A model generated the notes under the pieces. That model was not told the DNA's origin. It saw only the letters and a list, made by a program, of their open reading frames with translations, and searched no databases. The translations under genes and the position numbers were made by a program. A DNA stretch of 64,000 nt, from contig SWDT01000057.1 in NCBI GenBank assembly GCA_009193035.1, forward strand, positions 124,001 to 188,000, in the 5' to 3' direction. This document shows positions 1-11,237 of this stretch, in pieces (the stretch's first letter is position 1; every line of letters starts with the position of its first letter). The stretch is from Halicephalobus mephisto. Taxonomy: Eukaryota > Nematoda > Chromadorea > Rhabditida > Panagrolaimidae.

Positions 1-370
1 TGATTTCTGATTTCGTACCATTAGTTTTATTTTTGCGTTTTTAGACTAGACTTTTTGGTCATGGTTGCCAGTTTAGGCTGATCCATATACCAAAAGTCTA
101 ATCTGAAAACACAAAGATGCTCTTACGAAGTCAGAAATCAAATATCCTAGAAAATCAGAAATCCCAAAGTTCATTTTCCATTTCCAGACCAATCTTTAGT
201 CCTTATCACCTAGACTATTTTGAAACAGTCTAAAAAACTAAATTTATAATAGTAAATATTTTAAAAATTCCAAGATAAAAATCCTAAGGGACCAATTACC
301 GTATAGTCAGGCTAAGTCAGGCAGTATTGTAACAGCGTTTTTTATTTTAAATTCACAGTGTCGTACATAC

Positions 371-438
371 GTTTGTTGCTTTTGTGCATCGTTCATTATC
401 CATTCAATGTCGGGACTTTCAATTTGCACTTTTTTCAT
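371..438 (-). CDS. Possible first exon of an unknown gene running off the left edge
   Basis: On the minus strand a TTACTTCAG acceptor-like site is followed closely by an ATG at 438. The frame reads MKKVQIESPDIEWIMNDAQK and reaches a GTATGT donor-like site after base 371 (22 codons plus 2 bases). Without splicing the frame stays open for 45 codons to a stop near 307. The codon mix is less A/T-biased than the surrounding DNA, which is the only reason to list it. I do not recognise the protein, and any following exon would lie outside the window. It could equally be chance. Confidence 0.2.
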
Positions 439-599
439 TTTAAAAGTTTTCTGAAGTAATATTGATAAAATAAAGAGTAATAATAAAGCAAGGAATGTAC
501 AATTAATAAAAAATTTTAAAAATATTATTATGAAAATCAAGAATAAATGTTAAAAGATTTCTCGATACAAATTTGTGAATTTTTAAAGAACATTTCCAA

Positions 600-1180
600 T
601 TTTAGGTAAAAATAAAAAAATAGAAAAAAACGAATCGGTTTTTGATGAATTGTCAAATTTATGATTTTTCTCACTTTCACTCACTCTGTCCGGAAATTCG
701 AACATTATTTAAGAAATTATTTTGGAAGAAATTTAGAATTTACCAGAGTTTTGGAAATTTAGGTAAAAATTAAAAACGAATTAATTTTCGATGAATTGTC
801 AAATTTATCACTTTCCACCTTCACTCGCCCTGGACGGGCATTCAGAAATCACGAAAATTACTTTAGAGATAAAAACCAGGAAAGTTCGGAGAGTATCGGG
901 AATTTAGGTAAGGAAGAGAACGCGAGTGAGGACAGAGCGAGAGTTCGTTCCACTAAGAGAACTGCCAAATTTGCCAGATTTTCCTTTTTTCATTTTTTAC
1001 GCCCGAATTCGAAAATTCCAAAAATTATACTACTGTAAATTTTATTAATGTTTTTAGAAAATTTTTCGGAACGAATTCTTAGAATTCTACAAAAATTTCC
1101 AAAATTCACAATTTTAAATTTAAATTTTAAAAATTCAGAAATTTGTTTTTAAATTTCAAATTTTGTTGGAAAATTGCAAA
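600..1180. repeat. Dispersed repeat remnants (GGTAAAAAT / GCGGGAATTTT family)
   Basis: This stretch downstream of pept-1 holds two diverged copies of a sequence recurring at about 3180-3440, 19860-20930 and 30540-31210. Shared parts are a GGTAAAAAT-like start, CGAATTTCGTAAT-type middles, GCCAGATTTACCA and an end resembling GCGCGGGAATTTTAAAA. An 80-codon open frame at 796-1038 lies in one copy and is not a gene. Confidence 0.5.
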
Positions 1181-1287
1181 ATTATTTCGTTGTAGATTTT
1201 TGCAAAATTTTAAAATTATTTTAATGTAAATTTTATATTTTTGATTTTTTCGAAAGAAAATTTTCCTTGTTTTTTAAGGATCATCGA

Positions 1288-1317
1288 GGGTGGTCTGGTC
1301 CTCAACGAAGACCACCC
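1288..1317. other. Perfect 9-bp stem-loop downstream of pept-1
   Basis: GGGTGGTCT at 1288-1296 and AGACCACCC at 1309-1317 form a perfect 9-bp stem around a 12-base loop. It is a G+C-rich island in A+T-rich DNA about 120 bp beyond the pept-1 stop codon. It could be part of a 3' UTR, a small foldback, or chance. It does not match the histone 3' stem-loop. Confidence 0.4.
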
Positions 1318-1439
1318 ACGTCGTTTTTCTTTTTGCTGTTCTTATTTTCTTCAAAAAAAACCGATTATTTTAAATTTTTATTAAAAATAACCATCAATGT
1401 CCAGAAATCCTTGATAAAAGTATGTTTAATGAATATTGT

Positions 1440-4400
1440 TTAAAAATGCTCTTCTAATGAATTTGAATCGAATCCTTTGTTCGTTCTTCCGATTTCGAAG
1501 GTGTCTTTCACGTTCGCGAGCGAAACTGCGTCTTCGTCGATGTACTCTCCTGTTTCGTCGACGTCCTCAGTAGTATAATAGTGGTATTCGTAGTAGAAGA
1601 TGGACAACAAAGTGAAGACTCCGATGACCAACAACATAGCACCTAAAGAAATTTTACGTGATTGATGATTTTAAAAGTAATAGTTTAGTTTGTTTTAGAG
1701 GTCATAACTTCTGAATCTGAAGTTTATAGACATCACAGATAACTCAAATTATAGAGCTCACTGTAACGATTCTAATAACCTACAGTACTTCCCTATTACT
1801 GCATAATGAAACAAATTACAATGAATAGTTCTAAACTCATGAATTCTACTGTACTTTGTTTTCCAGATGCCATAATTTTTGAATCAAAAGCTTCAGAAAT
1901 AGCATGTATAACTCAAATTGTGGACCCTACTGTAAGGATTCTAACAACCTACAATACTTCTCTATTACTGCATAATGAAACAAATTACAATGAATAGTTC
2001 TAAACTCATGAATTCTACTGTATTTTGTTTTGCAGATGCCATAACTTCTGAAACAGAAGGTTCAAAAATGTACTTAATATCTCAAATGGTAGACCCTACT
2101 GTAAGGATTCTAACAACCTACAATACTTCCCTATTACTGCATAACAAACTAAAATACAGCTAGTAATTCCGAACTTATGGACTATACTGTAGCTTGTTAA
2201 TTCAAAATTCATCCCTTACCTGCGTAGACAAAAGCCTGGATAGCGCCATTACTGAAGATATCCAAAGCTGCGATGAGTACGATAATACTGTCCCCAATAG
2301 CTGTGGTCAATAGCCAGAGGGCCTGGACTAGAGCCTTCATGGATGGAGCGGCTTGGGAATATGCAAATTCATAGCCAGTGATCGAGAACAAGATTTCAGC
2401 AACTGTAATAACGACGATTTGGGGAACTTGCCAAAGGATGGAGATAACGTTATCTGGGACTATTTTGTTCACGTTCATCATAGGTTTGTCTTTTAGACCA
2501 GTCAAAACCAGAGCGTAAACACCTCCTTGGGCGCCGATAGACAATTTAAGTCCTGTGTTGTTCACGATAACTTCTTCTTTAGATAGGGACTTCATCCCGA
2601 CACTCTTGGCCAGGTTCTGCATGTAGAAGATTCCCCATTGTCCTGGTCTGATGGACTTGAAGTCATAAACTGAGGCGAATTTTTCAGCTGAATCAGTTCT
2701 ATTCGAGAAATACGGTACAATACTACATAAATCCGTTTTCTTGCCGTCGTTGTAGTTGACTTCGAAGTAGTAGAAATCCTGAGGATGAGTTGGATCACAA
2801 GGGTGTTCTGTATCGTTGTGCTTACTGTCCATTCTACAAAGAGCCATGTGTCCTGCGTAATTGGCGTCAGACAGAGCCAGATTCAGGGACAGACTGAATT
2901 CTCCTGTTCCTTCTGTAGGTTTGTCCGGTTTGACTTTGACCATATAAGCCCCTAATTCAGTAATGACTAAATTGTAGATTTTTCCACCTTCAGTAGAGCC
3001 ACGCAGATATTTCGGGTATAGATTTTTGTTCTTATTATTAACACATCGATAATCAAAGTTGAATTCCACATTCCCACTGTTGATTTTCACAGTTCCATGG
3101 ACTTTGTTGTAGTTGTCATCGTATAGTGACTGAAATTTAAATTTATATACTTTTTAAAAATTACACTATTTTGAAAATTTATGAAGCTACTTTTAAAAGA
3201 ATTTTTAGGGAAATTGTAAAATTTAGGTAAAAAGCAAAAAAGAGCGCGAGAGAGAGGGGAGAAGAGAGAGAGAAGACAACGAGAGAAGGTAGGAGAGAGA
3301 GAGAGAGAAGGTAGGAGAGAGAGGGAAGGAGAGAGAGAGAAGACAGAGAAAGAGAGAAGAAGAGAGTCGATTTCGAAAGTAATTGTTCAGTGCCATCTTT
3401 TCCACTTTTTAAAAATGTTCTCTTCTTTTGCGCGGGAATTTTAAAAAATTACATAATAATTTTTAATTTTATTTGTTTTAAAAACTTACTGAATTTGCGG
3501 GGATAGAGTAAGTTTGTCCAGAAACTTGAGGAGTAGTAGCAGTAATAGTACAATTGTAATCAAACGGTAAGGTATTCATAATGGAAATATAGGACTGCCC
3601 ATCATCAGGCAAATCTGGCAAAGTTTTGTTCACTTGAGTTTGGACTAATCCGGAAATCACAAATGCTCCAGACGCGATGACACCTCCGGCAATCATTTTT
3701 CTCAAGGGACTAAATAATAATAATTAAAAATCATAATTTTAAAAATAATAAAAAAAATCAAAAATTTCTTTAATTTTAAAAATAATAAAAAAAATCAAAA
3801 ATTTCTTTAATTTTAAAAATAATAAAAAAAAATCAAAAATTCCTTTAATTTTAAAAATAATAAAAAAAATCAAAAATTTCTTTAATTTTAAAAATAATAA
3901 TTTTTTTTAATTTAAAAATTACTGAAAATCAAAAATTTCTTTAATTTTATAGATTTTTAAAATTTTTGGAAATTTTAATTTTTTAATTTTCAAACTTACG
4001 TCAATTTGATGAATTTGGAAGCGATGGGATAAATGATGACTTGGAAGATCGGGATGAAGACAAGAATAAGAACGGCATTCAGGGTCTGCATCTGGTCGGG
4101 TAACAGCAGAGTGCTTCCCCAGAGGTGGCAGTCCATCTGGATGGCTTGGATCAGCCAGACGGATCCTTGTTGATCATAGAGAGCCCAGAAAACAGGTACT
4201 GGTAAAAACATAATCAGTACTCTAAGAAGTTGACGAACGTCTTCGATGAATTGGCTTTTTTGGCAAAGTGTGCTATTTCTTTTTTCTTTTTTTAATTCTT
4301 GACATTTTGGATCATTTTCACAATTATGAGTATTTAAGTAATATTGAAGCCAGTTTTCTCTTTTTTGTCCTTTGCCTTTGTTAGAAAGAGCTTTTTTCAT

Positions 4401-7146
4401 CAAATGAAAAACTTCTGCGAAAATATTTTCTTTCGGAGGGGGTTTTTTGTAAGCGAAACTCCCCAACATGAAGATTACTGTAGCCACTATCATCAGAATA
4501 GCCGGGATCCCGAAGGCCATCGGATAGCAGCTGTCTTGTCCGAGGCAGGACTTGGATCTGAGGAGAGGCGAGATGAAGGTCGAAATCATACTTCCGGCAT
4601 TGATCGAAAAATAAAAAACCGAAAAAAATAAAGAAAGCATTCTTTCTTGACCTTTTTCGAATTGATCGCCTCCGAACGACGCTACACATGGCTTGATCCC
4701 TCCTGTACCGAAAGCTATGATCACTAATCCGGCCAGATCCAAATATGGATGAATTGGTGATTCGCTATTTTTGATCGATGAAAATGCTAGAAGAATTTGA
4801 CCTGCGGCATAAATAATCGAAACAGAAAAAATTGTTTTAAATTTTCCAATATAGCCATCGGCGATAATCGATCCAAGCAACGGAGTCAAGTAACACAACA
4901 CAGTGAAGCCATTGAAGAACACAGTCGAAATATTGTCGCTGAATTTCAGTACGTTCAGAAGATACAAGGTCAATACAGCTGAAAAAATTTTATTACAAAG
5001 TGAAAAATTAATTTTTTTACAAAATGGTCCCGACGCGAAATTTTTAAAAACTTTCCACTTGGGACCAAAAAGTATAAAATTAAGGTTTTATGTGATTATA
5101 GAAGAATATACTCATAGATCATTACAAAGTGAAAAATTAATTTTTTTACAAAATGGTCCCGACGTGAAATTTCTAAAAACTTTCCACTTGGGACCATAGA
5201 GTATGAAAGTAAAGTTTTAAATACTTTCAGAAGAATATAACATAATTAAATTACTATAAAGTGAGAAATTAATTTCTCATGAAATGGTCCCGAGATGAAT
5301 TTCCGAAAGTTTTTAAAAAATACAGTAACCCTGTAATTTCAGTTTCGTGTTATAGTTACTTCGAAATTTTTTAATATATATTTTTTAATAAATTTGAGAA
5401 CTTCGTCATTGGGGGTACATGGGGTACCTAACTCTGTCTAATTTCTAAGGTGATTTTTGTACATAAAAATACTAATAAATATTTTGAAAATCTTAATACT
5501 ACAAATAATTTGATCAAAAATAAATTATTTCTTTTGTTCTCAATTTTCTCAAGACTAAATTCTGTGTAGAGATCTATAAAGAGGTCCACATCAATATTAA
5601 AGTTAAAATTCGCATTTTACTCGCAACATTCAGGCAGATCGATTATTATTTTAGTTTTTATTTATACATAGTAAGAAATTTAAAATTCGCATTTTGCTCG
5701 CAACATTCAGACAGATTTATTATTATTTTAGTTTTTATTTATACATACTAAGAAATTTGAAATTCGCACTTTGCTCGCAACATTCAGGCAGATCGATTAT
5801 TATTTTAGTTTTTATTTAAAAAATTACGGGATTTAAAATTCGCATTTTGCTTGCAATATTCAGGCAGATTAGTTACTATTTTTGTTTATGTTTAAAAAAT
5901 TACGAAATTTAAAATTTGCACTTTGGTCGCGACATTGAATTTCGTCTACTTAACTTTCGCTCAAAAATTTAATTTGATTTTGGTTTTGATGACAACTTCT
6001 TAGTGTATCTTGGCAATGATAAAAATTAATCAAAGAACGCGCCACGTCAAGGACTACGGACTAACAACCGTCTTATCATTCAGATTTGCTATTGTTATGC
6101 TGATAACCCGGTTTTAATCCCTATTTTTTCAATGTTAATTAGCCTATGCCAAAGTCTATAAAGTGATCGATATCATAATCAAAGTCAATTTTTCTTCCAT
6201 ATTCAGTAATGAGATCATTTGGTTCAAAAGTTGCGAGCAGACTGCGGATTTGATGTCGACTTGACTGCTTGAATGTTACATGCAACCTGCAGATTTGATT
6301 CCGATGTCAGTACTTTTAAATGTTGCGCGCAACCTGCAAGTTTGATGTCGACTTAGCTGCCAGAATGTTGCGAGCAACCTGCAGATTTGATGTCGACCGA
6401 TCTACCTAAATGTTGCAACATATTGCAGATTTGATGTCGATATCTTTATAAACTTTGATGCAGAAATTTAAGTCGAAAACAATTAACTTACTTCTCATGC
6501 CATAATAACTGAAACGTTCACAGAATTCGTTAGATACGATACAGAGAGTCGTTTTAGGCCAAGCTTTAAATATTTCACCCCATGTTTCGGGTTGTTTCAC
6601 CGGTTCAGCCACGACCACACGGTTCTTCTCCTTGTCCAAGGAGTCATCTAAAAAAGCAAAATTCATATATAAACAATTATTTTTCACATATAAAAACATA
6701 CTTCCCATATATAAAACCAAATTTCATATACAAAAAGTCAGTTTTCATATATAAAATATGACTTTTCCGTATAGGAAAATACTTTCCATACATAAAAAGA
6801 TGTTTTCCATATAAAAAAATACTTTTCATATATAAAAAGATATTTTTCATATATAAAAACATATTTTGCATATATAAAAATTAACTTTCCATACATAAAA
6901 ACATATTTTTCATATATAAAAATTAACTTTTCATATATAAAAAGATATTTTTCATATATGAAAACATACTTTCCATATATAAAATAAGACTTTTATACAT
7001 AGGAAAATGCTTTCCATATATGAAAATGTAATTTTGATGTATAAAAATCAACTTTTCATATATAAAAACATATTTTCCATATATGTACAGTATTTTGTGC
7101 ATAAATGTCATTCTTAAAGCTTACCGCTTACTGTCGACAGTCTCAT
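1440..7146 (-). CDS. pept-1: Proton-coupled oligopeptide transporter PEPT-1 (SLC15/POT family)
   Basis: Imports di- and tripeptides with protons across the intestinal apical membrane (family knowledge). Seven exons, in coding order: 7146-7125, 6647-6492, 4978-4000, 3709-3490, 3129-2220, 1642-1440 make six coding exons with all phases matching; 829 residues, close to C. elegans PEPT-1. Exon 1 codes only MRLSTVS plus one base. The POT coupling motif ExxERFxYYG is at about residues 48-57, followed by ADGYIGKFKTI and the family signature around FSINAGSMIS. Exon 3 carries most N-half membrane helices. Exon 5 begins with the large extracellular beta domain and returns to helices; a last helix precedes an acidic cytosolic tail. 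Intron 1 and intron 2 are repeat-rich. TTATCA (TGATAA on the coding strand) GATA-type sites lie upstream, fitting intestinal expression. The count of coding exons is six; an earlier non-coding exon cannot be excluded. Confidence 0.93.
1690..2195. repeat. Intronic repeat, 169-bp unit, about 2.5 copies (family A)
   Basis: In the last pept-1 intron, units beginning at 1806 and 1975 are nearly identical over 169 bp, with a partial copy before them. They contain CAGATGCCATAACTTCTGA and several ACTGTA motifs. A related copy, reversed, is in the glr-1 intron at 41130-41580, and weaker relatives are in two RdRP introns. The similar small open frames in each copy are repeat artefacts. Confidence 0.75.
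3237..3368. repeat. GA-rich purine tract in a pept-1 intron
   Basis: About 130 bp of almost pure GAGAGA/GAAG on the plus strand (CT-rich in the pept-1 pre-mRNA), embedded in a copy of the dispersed GCGGGAATTTT repeat. A microsatellite; possible polypyrimidine-rich RNA but no evidence of function. Confidence 0.8.
3715..3960. repeat. A+T-rich tandem repeat, unit about 38 bp, in a pept-1 intron
   Basis: Four to five copies of a unit made of TAATTTTAAAAATAAT followed by an A-run and ATCAAAAATTTC. It occupies most of the 290-bp intron between the exons at 4000 and 3709. Confidence 0.75.
4989..5330. repeat. Tandem repeat, unit about 129 bp, containing a TGGTCCC...GGGACCA hairpin
   Basis: Two clear copies and a decayed third in pept-1 intron 2. 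Each clear copy contains TGGTCCC, about 28 bases, then GGGACCA, so each can fold into a 7-bp-stem hairpin. Related hairpin units occur at about 24600-24780 and 30270-30460. Confidence 0.7.
5600..5935. repeat. Tandem repeat, unit about 76 bp, with TTGCTCGCAACATTC core
   Basis: Five copies of AAATTCGCATTTTGCTCGCA... followed by ATTATTATTTTAGTTTTTAT, in pept-1 intron 2. The core recurs in other arrays at about 6230-6440, 7610-7930, 9610-9650 and 14110-14390. Confidence 0.75.
6230..6440. repeat. Array with GTTGCGAGCAACCTGCAGATT core
   Basis: Three to four irregular copies of a unit of roughly 50-60 bp containing GATGTCGAC and GAATGTTGC(G)AGCAACCTGCA, reverse-complement relative of the core at 5600-5935. 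Lies directly downstream of the pept-1 exon ending at 6492. Confidence 0.65.
6661..7085. repeat. CATATATAAAAA minisatellite filling pept-1 intron 1
   Basis: About twenty degenerate copies of a roughly 20-24 bp unit (CATATATAAAAACATATTTT and variants). It fills nearly all of the intron between the 22-bp first exon and exon 2. The open frames rich in YMKNIFLYMK on the minus strand are translations of the repeat. Confidence 0.85.
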
Positions 7147-7279
7147 GGTCGATCCGTATCCTTTTACTTCGCCAAACAAAAAAGTACTTTCACTACTTCC
7201 AATCGAGCCGGGAATCTTTACTTAACCGACTTCGACTGACTCCAAAACGGGAAAAAAGGGTCCTAACTCTAATAAGCAG

Positions 7280-7432
7280 TCTTTATCATTTTCGTTGTTC
7301 TCACTTTTATCGCAAAAAAGGAATCCTGCTTCCAGGGCGGATGCTTTGTAAGCAGAATTAATACCATCTTGGATGATTTGTCTTGTGCTTTTTGATTAAT
7401 TATCATCATCATGATTCTTCATTTTTATCAGG
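7280..7432 (-). promoter_or_regulatory. Candidate pept-1 promoter with three TGATAA (GATA) sites
   Basis: TTATCA (TGATAA on the coding strand) occurs at 7283-7288, 7400-7405 and 7425-7430, within 300 bp upstream of the pept-1 ATG at 7146. ELT-2-type GATA factors drive intestinal genes through such sites in C. elegans. The motif is short and the region A+T-rich, so chance is possible. Confidence 0.3.
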
Positions 7433-7609
7433 ATTATTGAATATAGCAGAATTATAGACTTTAAGTTTGAACAAAATAATTTCAATAATTTATTCTTCTT
7501 TATCGATATTTAACAAAGTAGAAATCACCCGAGTGATTAATCTCAAACATCAAACCCGTTACAAAATTAAAAATCAAACTTCACTGAGATTTGTAAAATA
7601 TTCAACATC

Positions 7610-7930
7610 AAAGTTAAAATCCGCAGGTTGCTCGCAACATTTAAAAATACCAAAATCAAGATCAAACTTGCAATATGCATGCAACATTCAAAATATCAAC
7701 ATCAAGATCAAATTCGCAGTTTGCATGCAGTATTTACGCAACTAAATCGACATCAAATCCGCAGTTTGCTCGCAACATTTAAAAATATCAACATTAGGAT
7801 CAAACTTGCAATATGCGTGCAACATTCTGCAGCTAAGTCTAAATCAAAGTTAAAATCGCAGTTTGCATGCAACATCCTGAGAGAAATGTCAATTTAAAAA
7901 CGAAATTTGCAACTTGCTCGCAACATTCTC
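7610..7930. repeat. Array with GCTCGCAACATT core between pept-1 and the Josephin gene
   Basis: Six irregular copies, spaced about 50-60 bp, of AAATC(C)GCAGTTTGC(A/T)(T/C)GCAACATT with intervening CAACATCAAGATCAAA. Same family as the 5600-5935 array. The small open frames here are repeat translations. Confidence 0.65.
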
Positions 7931-8216
7931 AGCATCTTAGTTGAGATTTTTGAATTTTCATTTACAAAAATGTCGAAATTAAACTAAAATCTGCAATATT
8001 CCGATAGCTTGATTTGTTGGATGATTTCCAAAAAATTTAACCTTGATTTTTGATGTTGAATTTTTTACATATCTCAATTCTGGCTTAAAAACTGGAAAAC
8101 CCAGAAAAATATCCTTGAAAATTCCTGGATTTTGTATTTTGGAGGATATAGATTAAAATTTCCGTCGTAATCCAAAGCATAAACCTCATCACCATGATGA
8201 AAGGTTTAATCTTTGA

Positions 8217-10265
8217 TCAAGCCTTCGTAGTCCGTCTCACGATGCAGGACTCGGCGTCCTCGGGTTTGGTGATAAGCAAAAGTTCGTTGCCTTTGTCGAG
8301 ATGGTCGTTGACGAACCCATGGAAGTCCTCAATAACCTGAGGTCTGGATAACTTTGAATCCAAATTATAATACTGTCCATCTTTCATTTTCAAAACTGCG
8401 AACCAATGCCGACTTTTCGTCAAATAATACCAAATTGCGGAGGCTTGTTTATTGAACACATATCCCACGATTTTCTCCATCACAATACTGTCTGATCTTC
8501 TGAAACAATAAGATTTATTTTTAAAAATATTCAAAAAACTCACAATCGATGATCGAACCACGAAACCGAAAGTCCTTGTTCCCCGAGCGCAGTGATCAGT
8601 ACATTCACGTCGTAATTGCCCAATCCTAGCATGGATCGATGAGGATTGAACCAGTTCCGGTCGTCAAGTCTGGAAATTCCCAAGTATATAAAAATTAAAA
8701 TTTTTAGGAAAGTATTTCCACAAGAATTTCTACCATTTTAAAAACTAAGCCTAAAATTCAGATATTACCAATGATTAATTCTTAACTAATTATACATAAT
8801 AAAAATCATGAATTTTGTTAGAAAATATTTCTGAAACAAATTTTGGGAGTTTTTAAAAAGTAAAGTAGCCTAAAATTTAGGTATTACCAATGATTAATTC
8901 TAGACTAATTATACATAATAAAAATCATATATGAATTTTGTTAGAAAATATTTCTGAAACAAATTTTGGGAGTTTTTAAAAAGTAAAGTAGCCTAAAATT
9001 TAGGTATTACCAATGATTAATTCTTAACCAATTATACATAATAAAAATCATATATGAATTTTGTTAGAAAATATTTCTGAAACAAATTTTAGGAGTTTTT
9101 AAAAAGTAAAGTAGCCTAAAATTTGGGTATTACCAATGATTAATTCTAGACTAATTATACATCGTAAAAATCATATGAATTTTTCAGAAACTAAGCCTAA
9201 AATTTGATTTCCGAGTACCTATTTCTTAATCTACCATGTTATTATAGAAATTAAAAATAAACTTTAAAAAATCGTCCAAGTGGAAATTTCTAAAATCCTC
9301 TAGAAACTAAAGCGGCTTCCGTGACAATTTTGGTTTTACGTTATAATTATTTCGAAATCAATATTTCAAAACTAGTTTGTCTAGATATCTAGAAAGTCCC
9401 AAATTACGATATATAAAATACACAACCCTCTATCCTCCAAGGTTAATTTCGATATATGGAAATATTAATGAAAATTTCAAAAATCTGTCAAAAACAAGTA
9501 GTTCTGAACGGCAGTTGCTCCCTCAACTGGACCCGATTTCGAAATTTTTATTTTTAATGTTTTTGAAGTCGAATTGGTTCAATTATTGGAAAATCCAAAT
9601 TGAAATCGAAGGAAAATCCGCACTTTGCTTGCAACATTCGGACTAAATTATTAAATTCAACTTTGATTTTGACGTCGACTTCAGTACTGATGTAAAAACG
9701 AAAGAAATAAGATCAATCTTATGAAATGGCACAGGTTTTCTGAAATCGGGTCTAACTGAATGGAATCAACACGTAAGAGTTTCTGATTGCGGTTTTCACA
9801 TTATTTGTTTCTGAGTAGAGTCGATCACAGAATTGCAATCCAACGAGAGATTGATCGTAATTGAATGTAAACAACATGTTTGGACCATGTTTGTTTCCAG
9901 TTAAGAAGGTATTATTGCATTGATTCCATTCAGTTACGATCAATCTTCTGTTGGATTGTAATCCTGCCATCGATTATGCTCAGTTAAAATCAAATAATGT
10001 GAAAATTGTGATCAGGAGCTCTTACACGTTGATTCCACTCAGTTAGACCCGATTTCAGGAAACCTGTGAAGGAACCAACTGCCGTCAGGACGGCACGTGA
10101 AAAACCCATATATGAAATAGAAGCTTACGTCAAGCAGATATTGTCCAAATCTTCTTTGGTGAAAGCTTTTTTCTGGAGAAGGTTGTTGATTGCATGAAGT
10201 AAGCACAATTGGCGTTCTTGCCGTTCATGATAGAAGCTCAAGTGCGGTTTTCGATAAGAACTCAT
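8217..10265 (-). CDS. Josephin-domain deubiquitinase (JOSD1/JOSD2-like)
   Basis: Cysteine protease that removes ubiquitin. Exons 10265-10129, 8669-8544 and 8499-8217 join in frame to 181 residues, about the size of human JOSD2. The whole protein is one Josephin domain: catalytic Cys21 in RQLCLLHAINNLLQ, catalytic His119 in SRHWFAV, and the third catalytic position in YYNLDSKL (residues 131-137). Exon 2 codes the conserved NPHRSMLGLGNYDVNVL. All catalytic residues are present, so activity is expected. There is no polyglutamine or UIM tail, so it is not an ataxin-3. Intron 1 (8670-10128) holds a 122-bp tandem repeat and a long foldback element. The start was taken at the ATG just before the domain; no longer in-frame option is seen. 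Confidence 0.92.
8690..9190. repeat. Tandem repeat, unit about 122 bp, four copies, Josephin intron 1
   Basis: Units contain TTTTGTTAGAAAATATTTCT, GTTTTTAAAAAGTAAAGTAG and ATTACCAATGATTAATTCT. Copies 2-4 differ at only a few positions, so the expansion is recent; the first and last are more diverged. Confidence 0.85.
9730..10074. mobile_element. Foldback / MITE-like inverted repeat, about 345 bp
   Basis: The left half starting CACAGGTTTTCTGAAATCGG is matched by the reverse complement of the right end, CACAGGTTTCCTGAAATCGG. Pairing continues with mismatches for roughly 160 bp to a centre near 9900, so nearly the whole element is one imperfect palindrome. No transposase frame is inside. I could not identify a clear target-site duplication. 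Inserted in Josephin intron 1. A 72-codon frame on the minus strand is part of the palindrome. Confidence 0.75.
10080..10098. other. Short perfect palindrome TGCCGTC-AG-GACGGCA
   Basis: A 7-bp perfect inverted repeat separated by two bases, immediately after the foldback element. It may be part of the same insertion or an independent site; no function is evident. Confidence 0.35.
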
Positions 10266-10704
10266 CAAATTCTAAAATCATTAAATTCATTAAATCATCA
10301 CATTACAAGTTTTAAATAAACAAATTATTGATATAATGACAAAAATAACAAATAAACGTTAAAAAAAATTTTTCAAATTATGTAATGAAGCTGACGAAAT
10401 AAACAAACATCACGTTTTAAACAAAGCCAGTTCATGGCCAGTTCTGCCTCTCGTCCGGGTCCCGCGACGACAAACAGGGCACTTGCTTTCTTCTTTTTCT
10501 TCGTTTTATTTTTCATATATTCCAATTTTTTTACTTTTTTCCTCCAATTTCACGTTTTTTCCTTTCAACCCCCATTCACCTCCTTTATCCGCACTACATC
10601 CCCGTCATTATATACATTATGTCCCGAAGTCTTCTTGGAAATTTTAACTTTTCCGTTCTTGATCGATCTTATCCGTCTTTGTAATCTTCTAATTTCAGTC
10701 AGAC
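10266..10704. promoter_or_regulatory. Divergent intergenic region between the Josephin gene and atp-4
   Basis: The two genes are transcribed away from each other across this 439-bp stretch. It contains a G+C-rich patch at 10430-10480 and a long pyrimidine-rich run before AATTTCAG at 10691-10697, which I read as the atp-4 spliced-leader acceptor. A 112-codon frame starting near 10434 is pyrimidine-tract translation, not a gene. Confidence 0.5.
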
Positions 10705-11237
10705 ATGCTTCGTCAGGCCGTGAGCCCGCTTCGTGCCATGAGCACTTCGGTCGTCCAGAAGAAGGAGGCTGATCTTATCGCCAACGCCTTCTTGAAGCAG
10801 ATTCGCGACCTCGCCAACAAGCAAAAGTGGGTCATATATCAATTCTGTCCTTTATTAATCGGTTCTCTTTAGGGCTGCCGGTGGACTTGTTAACACTTCT
10901 CCTGAAATCAAGAAATCCCTTGATGAGCAATTGAACCGTCTTGCTAACAAGTTCAAACTTGCTAATGCGGATGTCGTTTCCAAGTTGGACGTTCAGTTTG
11001 AGAAGCCCAAGGTTGAGAGCTCCGTCGCAGCTGGTCTGGAGGGTAAAAGTTTGGATGAGCTGATTGCCGGTGTTAAGAGCGAGTAAGTTGTTTTTAAGCC
11101 GTTTTCTCCTGACGTATGCCTATTTCAGACAAGAAGCTTATTTGCGTCAACGCGAAGAGCAGAAGAAGATCGAACAGCAGCGTGCCGCCGCTCTGGCTGC
11201 TTCTGCCGAGTCTTCTCAGACCACAAAGCATGCTTAG
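10705..11237 (+). CDS. atp-4: Mitochondrial ATP synthase coupling factor 6 (subunit F6)
   Basis: Peripheral-stalk subunit of the F1Fo ATP synthase, joining F1 to the membrane sector in mitochondria. Exons 10705-10826, 10873-11082 and 11129-11237 give 146 residues. The N-terminus MLRQAVSPLRAMSTSVVQ is a typical mitochondrial targeting peptide. The F6-like body covers about residues 22-105, with IANAFLKQIRDLANK and SPEIKKSLDEQLNRLANKF. The charged helix near the end (LRQREEQKKIEQQR) is followed by an A/S-rich tail. The start lies eight bases after TTTCAG, consistent with SL1 trans-splicing. Codon use is more G+C-rich than neighbours, as expected for a highly expressed gene. Confidence 0.9.

Noticed and set aside
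1806..2163. Three similar small frames starting [15 protein letters not shown] (two here, one near 41322-41510)
   Set aside because: They follow the dispersed family A repeat, differ by drift rather than codon-wise, and lack gene context.
3223..3405. Ser/Leu-rich open frame on the minus strand
   Set aside because: It is the translation of the GA/CT microsatellite in a pept-1 intron.
6677..7111. Two minus-strand frames rich in YMKNIFLYMK
   Set aside because: They are translations of the CATATATAAAAA minisatellite in pept-1 intron 1.
9752..9970. 72-codon minus-strand frame
   Set aside because: It lies wholly in one half of the foldback element and is not flanked by gene signals.
10434..10772. 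112-codon frame overlapping the atp-4 start
   Set aside because: It translates the pyrimidine-rich outron, then reads atp-4 in the wrong frame.
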